From the NCBI GenBank assembly GCA_037178675.1, contig JAYMGJ010000158.1, forward strand, positions 1 through 45,581: 45,581 bases of DNA, in the 5' to 3' direction. Position 1 is the stretch's first letter. Every line of letters begins with the position of its first letter. The position numbers were made by a program, and so were the translations under genes. The DNA is from Scleroderma bovista. Taxonomy: Eukaryota; Basidiomycota; Agaricomycetes; Boletales; Sclerodermataceae. The notes under the pieces are model-generated. The model did no database searches. It worked only from the letters and a program-made list of their open reading frames with translations, and was not told the DNA's origin. Below, one piece after another: positions 1-14,748 of the stretch.

Positions 1-748
1 AAGTCCAGCAACACCCCGCTTACATTCAGGCGCAGAACAAGGCCAGCTACTACATCAGCCAGCTCGACAAGGAGGTCAGCATGTCTTGCTTTTAGTTTTC
101 CATTCGACGCTGAACGGTCGGATACTGTCCATCTGCATTTATGTGCTGCGGCATCGCAGTTGACCAAGTACCCCGTATTGACCACGCTGGAGCAACGCAC
201 CCAGGTGCCCAAGACATATGTCGTCGTAGGAACAGTCATACTCCTTGCGGCATTCCATTCCGTCAACGGACTCGCTGCTCCCGTATCAAACGTCATCGGA
301 TGGGGTATCCCCGCTTATCTCTCGTTCAAGGCCCTCGAGACACCCGGTCATCAGGACGACGTCCAGTGGCTCACGTACTGGGTTATCTTTGGGTTCTTCA
401 ACTTCTTGGAAAGCATTGCGCTCGGTCTGGTGCTGTACTACTTACCGTGGTACTTTGCCTTCAAGACAATTTTCATCCTCTGGCTTCAGTTGCCGGCTTT
501 CAGAGTGCGTCAATCTCTCTTGGCACACAATCCCCTTTCGGACGCCTCGGCGTCTCGCTCTGAACTTGTCATTTCATTTCATTTATTGATGATTGACGCA
601 TACATGCATATAGGGTGCCCAGGTGACGTACGTGAGGCTGCTCAAACCCGTTCTGGCAAACGCCTGCAATTCTTCTCGTGCTGTTGCTCCCACCGACACT
701 TTATCCGAGGGCCTCCGTGATCGTGTGAACACCGCCACATCCGAGTGA
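1..748 (+). CDS. yop1: Yop1/REEP5-6 family ER membrane-shaping protein (5' end outside window)
   Basis: Three exons are visible: 3-74, 160-504 and 614-748, with in-phase GT-AG introns, 184 codons including the stop. The family (DP1/TB2/HVA22) consists of ER proteins whose hydrophobic hairpins bend tubules. Recognisable stretches are NKASYYISQLDKE in exon 1 and KYPVLTTLEQRTQVPKTYVV followed by two long hydrophobic segments in exon 2, including the family-typical YWVIFGFFNFLE. Exon 3 encodes GAQVTYVRLLKPVL and a short polar tail ending at TGA 746-748. The start codon lies upstream of base 1. No break is seen. The family assignment rests on remembered motifs and is strong; the gene symbol is by orthology to yeast Yop1. 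Confidence 0.9.
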
Positions 749-1002
749 TGACATGGCAATTGGTGAGTTTGCATTAACTAGCCATATCTCGTCGTACTCA
801 TCTCACCTTTGTAATGCCGGCGCTTGTGGTGGATACGGAGTAGCATGACCACTGGATGACACTGGTGTCCGACATGTTCATATAGACCCTCGTCGTTTTT
901 TTTGCTTCTTTCGTCTTTCAGTTACTTCTACATCTTTCCGTGTCTCCTATGTCTGTCGCCTTACTCTCTCGAGATCCTTATGTGCTTGCTTGCTGTCTCG
1001 TC
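749..1002. other. yop1 3' flank, nothing recognised
   Basis: No coding signal or repeat was recognised between the yop1 stop and the helicase remnant. It contains pyrimidine-rich DNA around 895-975 that could be 3' UTR or terminator sequence. Confidence 0.4.
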
Positions 1003-1419
1003 TCAGTCATACAATGTACAGGAAATCGTGTAGACTGTTAGGACGTGATGCATAGGCACATTAGTCAAACTCTTTCTATGTGATTCATTTCTAGTAGCCG
1101 TAATGACACTCTTGCCAATCGCCAAGTGACGACAGTGGGAGGACCTTCTGGGTTTCGGAGCACAAGATGTTGATATGCGGTTCCTGCACTCGCCCATATC
1201 GTAGGTACTGAAGTCGAGCCATTCAGGATCTGTAAACCGCATTTGCTGCTTTAGGATAACCACCATCTTAAATTCTTCATATATTTGCTGTCCAAGTAGC
1301 AGTGCGTCTTGAATAGGATCTCTATCAGTGTCGGAGTGAAAGTACGAGATAAGCGACCTACATAACTCACGATCCAAGTTGAGTTCTATTGTGCGGAGCA
1401 ATTCTACTGGGCTTACCAA
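1003..1419 (-). pseudogene. Decayed PIF1/Helitron-type helicase fragment
   Basis: The minus strand reads LLGQQIYEEF, then VVILKQQMR and DPEWLDF. This matches the block I know from PIF1-like helicases of fungal Helitrons, where an ILKQQMR-type motif follows the region that binds the nucleotide. Downstream the reading shifts frame: GRVQEPHINIL is in one frame and VITATRNES in another, so the gene is broken. No Walker A or B motif is left. It is probably a leftover of a Helitron or Helentron. It lies about 150 bp from one copy of the 38-bp terminal-type repeat at 1570-1607, and the two could belong to one element. A domesticated host PIF1 remnant is less likely. Confidence 0.6.
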
Positions 1420-1569
1420 TGTTCGCCTTCTCGGCTGTGGACGCAGCAGACCTTATAACGCAGAAACGGGAAATTCCACTCGAAGAGATCTATAGAACAT
1501 AATGTTATATAGCAGTAGGATATCTTCACGATAGCTGTAACTAACCTACGTCATTCAAATTGTACCCGC

Positions 1570-1607
1570 CAAGCAAGGGTTCTGCCGACGCAGGCGCCAT
1601 TTCGAGT
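1570..1607 (+). repeat. 38-bp repeat, left copy (inverted partner at 2862-2899)
   Basis: Reads CAAGCAAGGGTTCTGCCGAC onward. The reverse complement recurs at 2862-2899 with one mismatch. The repeat contains a short GC-rich stem near its ACTCGAAATG end. See the findings for its possible role as an element terminus. Confidence 0.75.
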
Positions 1608-1677
1608 GCAGGAACCACCAATCTTCCCAACATATAGAAAATGTGCCCAGCCATCTAGCTCGGTAAGTAGGCGATGC

Positions 1678-1732
1678 ACGTAGCTCTTTCGTGATTTTAG
1701 TGTGCTACACTAAAATTACAATAGAGCTACGT
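1678..1732. repeat. 55-bp near-perfect palindrome (hairpin)
   Basis: Two arms of about 26 bp surround a 3-base centre (GCT). The left arm starts ACGTAGCTCTTT and the right arm ends AGAGCTACGT, with few mismatches. It lies between the helicase remnant and the pmt2 fragment. It could be a MITE core, a fold-back element or a cruciform; no gene uses it visibly. Confidence 0.7.
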
Positions 1733-1744
1733 ACTGGAATCCAT

Positions 1745-2700
1745 ATCGGTGGAGCTGTTGGCGAAGAAGGTAAATGCCGAGCAGCGCGGCAAGCGCGAAC
1801 AGGCTGAATGTAAGTACCGCCCCACCAAACGATCGGCGTACCGAGCAGGTAATATTTTTAAATGCTGCTGATCACCCCAGCGGCACCACATGCTTAATCT
1901 CAGTCAAGGCCAGTCCATCGGGCTCAACGCAAGAGTGTCGTGCTCGTCTGGATCAGAAACGAGCGCATTATTCGTCGAGGTCATCATAGCCACAGTGAGG
2001 TGCCAAAAGTCGCGCAGGAATGGGGACTTGTAGTATTTGACGTCAGCAGGGGGAACTCTATGCGTGCCAGTGCACAAGAAAACGAGTAATGGGCGACTTT
2101 GTGGCAGGTACGTCAATCGTTCCAGTGGCTCTCCAGGTTCCAATATGTATGGGAGGCGGAAGGATCGTTATCCTTGACACGGCTAACCTGTATTTGCTTG
2201 AAACCACACTGCGGCAAAACGGCATTGGAAGCTGAGATATCATCCAAGGACCTGATGCCTGGGATCCTGTTTACTTTCTCTCCCTTGCCCTTCCGGACGT
2301 CGGACACGACCTCATCAAGCCAGTGATCGTGGATATCTCGGATGGTCGAGTTTCCGTAGCAAGATACTTCGTAGTTAAGCTTGGTAATTGGCGCAAGGAT
2401 AATGTGGGAGTGGAAGTTTCGCGTAGTTGGAGGACGTTGAAGACGAAACACGTCGCCGTTCTTGAGGAGTTTTAGTTCGCCGTTGGGATTGTACTCGGGC
2501 TCGTCCCGCGGTGGTAGCACAAGCCAGTGGTTATTATCGTCTTTGTAATGGTAGCACGTCACTTGTTGTTGACCGGAACCAGCGGGAAAGGTCTGGATAT
2601 GAGAGTGGAGTAATCCACCACCCCAACCCAGTTATTGACCCAAATGCGACCTCTGTGGTGAACTGTCAGAATACACACGGACGCTATGGTGGGACGATGA
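1745..2700 (-). pseudogene. pmt2: Broken fragment of a Pmt2-type protein O-mannosyltransferase
   Basis: Reading the minus strand from about 2690 down: EVAFGSIT, then LLHSHIQTFPAGSGQQQVTC and YHYKDDNNHW (the MIR domain), TTRNFHSHIILAPITKLNYE, VSCYGNSTI, and NLESHWND near 2110. These are followed by [20 protein letters not shown] (about 2055-1990) and YLLGTPIVWWGG (about 1860-1825), then a hydrophobic segment. This order matches the MIR domain through the first C-terminal membrane helices of Pmt2-class mannosyltransferases. Single-base frame breaks occur near 2640 and 1818, and both the N-terminal catalytic part and the C-terminus are missing. It is therefore a captured or relic fragment, not a working gene. 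The intact parent gene is not in the window. Confidence 0.8.
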
Positions 2701-2821
2701 TAAACAAACCAAGAGGATCATCGTTCCCGACTAGATGAACCTGGAAGAGAAAGCTCACTTGTGCGTCACCAGGACCAGAATGGTTGAGTATCATAAAATG
2801 GATGCGCGTCGACTTGCTGAT

Positions 2822-2861
2822 TTCGTTATCATCTTAGACCTTTTTGGGAACACCTCGTGGA
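2822..2861 (+). repeat. Outer end of the inverted duplication, arm 1
   Basis: The stretch containing ATCTTAGACC and GGAACACCTCGTGGAA recurs in reverse complement at about 19925-19972, upstream of the second GTPase copy. This places the outer boundary of the inverted duplication here. In arm 2 the sequence runs straight on to TGAGCGA, which in arm 1 appears only at 3051. Confidence 0.75.
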
Positions 2862-3048
2862 ACTCGAAATGCCGCCTGCGTCGGCAGAACCCTTGCTTGC
2901 TGCATGCACTTTGGATTGCTTAAGTTGATTACCTAATGAAGGGCGAATTTTATATTTCTCACGCTCGTCCAGAAAAGGGAACATTTTCCAAACCGGCAGG
3001 TTCTCACGATTTAACGAACTCCCAGAACCCTTGCTTTGCAAGCAAGGG
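2862..3048 (+). mobile_element. ~187-bp insertion present in arm 1 only
   Basis: Comparison with the paralogous flank at about 19930 shows that this segment interrupts GTGGAA/TGAGCG. It starts with the 38-bp repeat (2862-2899) and ends with the palindrome CCCTTGCTT-TGC-AAGCAAGGG (3028-3048). CAGAACCCTTGCTT occurs near both ends (2884 and 3023). Short size, structured ends and no coding suggest a non-autonomous element. The class is undecided; Helitron-like is possible because of the hairpins and the helicase relic nearby, but no CTRR end is seen. Confidence 0.55.
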
Positions 3049-3137
3049 AATGAGCGATAAGCGCCCTGATATCAATTATGCCCTGCGACTCACTTGTCCT
3101 TTGACCACCACTTTCCGTTCGACTCGTTACACAACTT

Positions 3138-3750
3138 GGGGGGTCGGGTGGTCTAGCGGTTACCCCCGGCTGCCTTCGTGCAGTGAGTTGCTTGTTCAAC
3201 TCCCCCCCAAGCCCATTTTTACTGCTACTTGCCGTCATGGGAATCACAATGACGTCACAACCAAGGGTGAACTGGAGGGCCCTACGAGATTAGTGTGGGC
3301 AATGGATGGGATAATGGGAGCTATATGCCAAGTTTAGCGATGGGACCAGTCCTCAAAGTTGGCCGTGGGAGTTAGGAGGGGTCACCCCAACCAGGCGCGA
3401 ACCTGGATTAAAATACTAGCCAAAAACTAACTTACCAGCCACCACCAGCACCTCCACCTAAGTGAGCCGTCCGAGAATAGTATTCACACCTCTCTGGCCA
3501 GTCGGAACAGGCGGGTGGGACAAACCTCTAATGGTGGTCAGGGAGCCTTTAATGGGCAGTTACCTAATTGGTTTGGTGACTAGGGTTAACCCAGTAGCGG
3601 GGGGTTACAAGTGCGAGTGAGGTGTTTCTAGGGCTTCATGGACACAGGTGGAAATTAGATAATCTCACTCCAACCAGCCGTGTCTTACTCAGATTTTCTC
3701 TGTTGTTGCTTACATGGGATATAAATAAAGATGTTCTCTCTCTCTCTCTT
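3138..3750 (+). mobile_element. tRNA-like SINE insertion with 12-bp target-site duplication
   Basis: The 613-bp insert is bounded by identical GTTACACAACTT at 3126-3137 and 3751-3762. The paralogous site upstream of the second GTPase copy (about 19845-19865, reverse strand) is an empty site with one related sequence. The left end carries RNA polymerase III-like boxes: A-box TGGTCTAGCGGTTA at 3149-3162 and B-box-like GTTCAACTCC at 3194-3203. The right end finishes in a CT-rich run. Internal promoter, target duplication and lack of coding are the marks of a SINE. The insert sits just upstream of the GTPase start and so may have altered its promoter. Confidence 0.75.
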
Positions 3751-3794
3751 GTTACACAACTTTTTCGTTTCACACCAAACCAATCTCTGCGATT

Positions 3795-6700
3795 ATGGCT
3801 CCTCGACTCTTGAACAAGTTTTTGTCGGCTCTGCCATTCAGGAACACTGGGCAGCATGCTTCAGGTTCTGACGAAGTGCCGAGTGAGTAATTGGGTCTAG
3901 TCACCATGGCTGTTCAATGATATGGCGGCAGGCATTAGGATGGATCCTGCGGAAGTCAAAGAGCACTTCGATCGCATCGGTCACTTCAGAATCCTCGTCC
4001 TCGGCAGGTCAAATGCAGGTAAAACGACCCTCTTGCAGCGTGTTTGCAACACAACAGACCTCCCGGAAATCTTCAATTCCAAAGGCGAAAAGGTCAAGTA
4101 CCCCTGCCATATCATATGTTCCTTCGAGTTCCTGATGCATATCACTTTGCAGATTGATCCTGCGATCGTGCAGGGGTCATTGGAGGCGAGTTAGCCTACT
4201 ACTAGGAGCTTGTTCGGTGACATGAACTAGACCAACTCTATTCAGAGGGGGTATCATAACATTGAAGATGAACTAATTTTTAGGAGCAACCCAGGTTTTA
4301 TATTTCATGACTCACGAGGATTCGAGACTGGCTCTGTGAAGGAGCTGCACATGATGAAGATCTTTGTCGCTGATCGAGCACGCACATTGAAGTTGGAAAG
4401 GCGTATCCATGCCATCTGGTAAGATCATAAGTACAGTTACAGTTAAGGGATATATCATATAAACTCGATGGTGACCTAGGTTTTGCATATCAATGGCTGA
4501 TTATGAGAGGCCAATTTTGGCTGCAGAGGAGAACTTCTTTAATGAATGCAATACAGGAAATGGTAAGCTACCTCATTCTGAGTGGTGTCATTATGATTCT
4601 GATATGATTGTTGGGGAGTGCCTGTAATTGCTGTGTTGACCAAAGCTGACACTTTAAAGTTTCCTGCTCTCAACCAACTCATGAGAGAAAGAGGTTTGAC
4701 AATGAGGGAAGCAAAGCCAATGGTTGGAGAGTTTGCAGCAGAGATGTTAAGCAAGTTGAGGGGAAAAATTGAAAGCAAGTTGAGTGGCTGCCAGTATCCT
4801 CCAAAGGCCTATTTGTCAATGGCCAGTAAGTTATGGGTTGAATTTGTGTTATGGTTATACTAATGGGGACATACCAATGTAGGTATGGACCAAGAGAATG
4901 CAGATTGTAGTTCACTCCTAAGATGCACAACAGAGGCTCTTGATGAGGTGGAACTGCAAAAGCTGGTAGTTTCAACCCAGCAAGCTAACTTTGTGCTAAA
5001 CATTGAATACTCAGTTAAAAGGTAGGAGAGCGACATTGATATATCATATTATGTTGACATTGGAGTGTTGGGCAGAGGACTGAAATACTTTGTGGTGCAA
5101 AACAAATTTGACAAGGCAGCCTTGGAAATGAACATAATGGGCTGGATGCCATTTAAGGTTGGGCAAGCAATTATGTTGTATTTGACATAATGAAATTAGT
5201 GGCAATAGGTGATTAAGTTTCCAAGTCCATGATAGTAATGAGTGGGCTCTCACTATTATTATTGCTGGGTTGGCATGATACTAGTATGTAAGTAATTTCA
5301 TGCCAAGTGCAGCTGGGTCCATTCTCACTGTCCCCACTCCCACTCTGGTTCTGTTGACTTGACAGTGGGTGAGTGATTTGATGTCAGGTGCAGCTGGGTC
5401 CCTTCTCACTGTCCCCACTTTCACTCTGATCCTGTTGGCTTGACAGGAAGTGAGTGATTTGATACCAAGTCCAACTGGGTCCCTGCTCACTGTCCCCACT
5501 CCCACTCTGGCCTGTTGGCTTGACAGTGGGTGAGTGATTTGATGCCAGCTGCAGTTGGGTCCCTTCTCACTGCCCCCACTCCCACTCTGGTCCTGTTGGC
5601 TTGACAGGAAGTGAGTGATTTGATGGCAGGTCCAGCTGGGTCCCTTCTCACTGTCCCCACTCCCACTCTGGTCCTGTTGGCTTGACAGCAAGTGAGCAAT
5701 TTGATGGCAGGTCCATGTGGGTCCCTTCTCACTGTCCCCACTCCAACCCTGGTCCTGTTGGCTTGACAGTGGGTGAGTGATTTGATGGCAGGTCCAGCTG
5801 GGTCCCTTCTCACTGTTCCCACTCCCACTCTGGTCCTGTTGGCTTGACAGCAAGTGAGTGATTTGATGGCAGGTCCAGCTGGGTCCCTTCTCACTGTCCC
5901 CACTCCCACTCTGGTCCTGTTGGCTTGACAGCAAGTGAGTGATTTGATGGCAGGTCCAGCTGGGTCCCTTCTCACTGTCCCCACTCCCACTCTGGTCCTG
6001 TTGGCTTGACAGGAAGTGAGTTATTTGATGGCAGGTCCAGCTGGATCCCTTCTCACTGTCCCCACTCCAACTCTGGTCCTGTTGGCTTGACAGTTTGTGA
6101 GTGATTTGATGCTAGGTCCATGTGGGTCCCTTCTCACTGTCCCCACTCCCACTCTGGTCCTGTTGGCTTGACAGTTGGTGAGTGATTTGATGGCAGGTCC
6201 AGCTGGGTCCCTTCTCACTGTTCCCACTCCCACTCTGGTCCTGTTGGCTTGACAGCAAGTGAGTGATTTGATGGCAGGTCCAGCTGGGTCCCTTCTCACT
6301 GTTCCCACTCCCACTCTGGTCCTGTTGGCTTGACAGCAAGTGAGTGATTTGATGGCAGGTCCAGCTGGGTCCCTTCTCACTGTTCCCACTCCCACTCTGG
6401 TCCTGTTGGCTTGACAGCAAGTGAGTGATTTGATGGCAGGTCCAGCTGGATCCCTTCTCACTGTCCCCACTCCAACTCTGGTCCTGTTGGCTTGACAGTT
6501 TGTGAGTGATTTGATGGCAGGTCCAGCTGGGTCCCTTCTCACTGTCCCCACTCCAAATCTGGTCCTGTTGGCTTGACAGTATGTGAGTGGTTTGATGGCA
6601 GGTCCAGCTGGGTCCCTTCTCACTGTCCCCACTCCAAATCTGGTCCTGTTGGCTTGACAGGAAGTAAGTGATTTGATGCCAAGTCCAGCTGGGTCCCTTC

Positions 6701-7489
6701 TCACTTTCCCCACTCCAACTCTGGTCCTGTTGGCTTGACAGGGAGTGAGTGATTTTTATTCTTGATTATGATGACATTCTAATTACTTTTTCATGCCATA
6801 TTTTTCTTTTCATTATTAGCAAGTAAGTTAATCATCAATACAGCTCTCTGAATACAAATATAGTGTGATGAAACTTACACAAATGCAAGGATGTTAGCAT
6901 ATTCCTTTGTTCTCATGCAGTCTTACTTGTGCCTTTCATAAATTTTGAACACTCAGAGAGTAAGCCATTCAATTTGCCAGTTATTCATGTTTCCCATGAT
7001 GTTCTTCCAGAACTTGGTATATCATTTATTTCTATTCATTTGAATTGTGCCAACACTTGCTCCTCAGTTTGTGAGGTACCATTCCTTTCATTAGAATTCA
7101 ACTGATGTGTCTTGTGATGCAACAGAAAGTGTCTGATGTTAATTTTGCATCTGGTGTATTACCCTTAATGTGTCCTTTTTTCATGGTTTCTCCAATGCAT
7201 AAATCAATCATCCATGGAGCTGGTGAGGAATACTTCTTTCTCATATGTATTCCCTAAACAATTTAAAGGATGTATTCTCATTTTTGAATACTCCTACTTT
7301 CTTGAGCAGCAAAATGGGCATTCAAGCAATACCCTTGATCTTGCTGTGAAGGAATATCAAACCTCTGGAACCCAAGCCATTGTTCTCAATGCTCTTCAGC
7401 ACGCCATTAAGGAACATTCCAATAATGACTATGATGCCTTAATGCAGACCATTGTTGATATCATTGTGAACCACTGTATGTGTAAGTGA
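3795..7489 (+). CDS. TRAFAC-like P-loop GTPase, copy 1 (array-bearing)
   Basis: Exons that keep frame: 3795-3882, 3932-4092, 4153-4185, 4246-4418, 4480-4562, 4619-4825, 4883-5021 and 5076-5157. A probable short hydrophobic exon ends at about 5287. G motifs: G1 GRSNAGKT (exon 2), G3 DSRGFETG (exon 4), G4 TKAD (exon 6). The intron after exon 3 starts with GC rather than GT. The 81-bp tandem array (5288-6745) follows. A distal open stretch, 7214-7489, encodes a hydrophobic then acidic helical region (CILIFEYSYFLEQQ, AVKEYQTSGT) and is probably the C-terminus, which would put the array inside an intron. The joint between 5287 and 7214 is inference. The family is common in agaricomycetes and I know no assigned function. 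Copy 2 is at 18338-19822. Confidence 0.6.
5285..6750 (+). repeat. 81-bp tandem array of intron-like units, array 1 (18 units)
   Basis: Donor-like GTRAGT/GTGAGC begins at 5288, 5369, 5450, 5530, 5611, 5692, 5773, 5854, 5935, 6016, 6097, 6178, 6259, 6340, 6421, 6502, 6583, 6664 and 6745. The spacing is 81 bp, with one 80-bp unit. Each unit ends with TTGACAG, then three variable bases, then the next donor. Units are nearly identical elsewhere and end in a pyrimidine-rich tract. Long open frames across the array arise only because 81 is a multiple of three. Confidence 0.9.
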
Positions 7490-8203
7490 TTCTTTTCAGG
7501 ACTACACAAATTGTTGAATGATGTCTGTCAGCAAAGAAACTCCTTTAACCCCAACCATACTTGAAGGTGTTCTCTGACTTTTTGTCTGAAGAAATTGCTA
7601 TGTTTTACATCACATGCCTATGTCGTGATATCCTCTTCTAGTACATGTTATTCTAGACACTACTCTCAGAAGGTTGTCTACATCTCGAGACTCTCAGCTC
7701 AGGGTGAGGGGGAGAGAACAGAGGGAAAACTGAGATTGCTCGAATGAAGTAGGTAAATCGAAGTGAACGGACTCGATACATACAAGGGATTTGGGCGAAA
7801 CCTTAGAAGGTTCCCGGCTAGAAACGAAACTCACGCAGGGACTGGGTTGTGTGGATGGGCACCAAGTCGTGTTGAAAGGAAAAGAAAGGGGCCGCTTACC
7901 TTCATATTCTACGGAGTTTTTTTGGCAAGGGTGGCCTCCCCGCAGAGCACCGCCGCACATTGCCGACGAGCCAGCCATCAATGTTCGAGCAGGATTGAAA
8001 AGCACATTAGTACTATCTAACTTGTTCAATAAAGATGTGTGTAATCTACATGGGAATGCTGGACCAAACAACCTAAGTACTAGATACGTGCTGCTAGGGC
8101 CGTGTCTCCGGCGACCTCCAAAGACATATGCACGGCAGTTGGAAGGAGTGGGCAGGAGATGCTGGACACGGGCCAAAAACGTATATTTTTTTAATTAACA
8201 CAC
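7490..8203. other. Convergent 3' flanks of GTPase copy 1 and rpb1
   Basis: No conserved coding sequence was recognised. The stretch lies between the probable GTPase stop and the rpb1 stop codon at 8204, so it should hold both 3' UTRs and terminators. A 160-codon open frame on the minus strand (7694-8176) lacks any family signature. Confidence 0.4.
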
Positions 8204-14654
<6,451 letters not shown>

Positions 14655-14748
14655 GGTGGTCGAGAAACAACCTGCTGTGCCTCCCGCTTTCAGACTCCGA
14701 CCCAATTCACCCGAATGGCCGTCGGAGAATGAATTTGCGTTTCTGACG
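14655..14748. promoter_or_regulatory. 94-bp divergent promoter between rpb1 and vps27
   Basis: Only 94 bp separate the two start codons. Near the middle is an inverted repeat CTCCGAC (14695-14701) / GTCGGAG (14721-14727), with CCAAT at 14702-14706 inside it. The symmetric site could bind a dimeric factor serving both genes; this role is inference. Confidence 0.5.

Noticed and set aside
3138..3215. A free-standing tRNA gene
   Set aside because: A and B boxes are present but no full cloverleaf could be drawn, and the target duplication shows it is the head of a 613-bp insert.
5281..6713. Long minus-strand ORFs with 27-residue repeats over array 1 (and the matching plus-strand ones over array 2)
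   Set aside because: They are open only because the 81-bp unit is a multiple of three and lacks stops. Several frames and both registers are open at once, and there is no proper start, family or codon pattern.
5285..6750. CRISPR-like array
   Set aside because: Repeats are contiguous 78-81 bp units with 3-bp differences, with no unique spacers, and the genome is eukaryotic.
7694..8176. 160-codon minus-strand ORF
   Set aside because: It lies downstream of the rpb1 stop, has no recognisable family and fits 3' UTR.
14655..14705. Upstream rpb1 start (MGRSLKAGG)
   Set aside because: [20 protein letters not shown] is the family N-terminus; the extension has no match and would run into the vps27 promoter.
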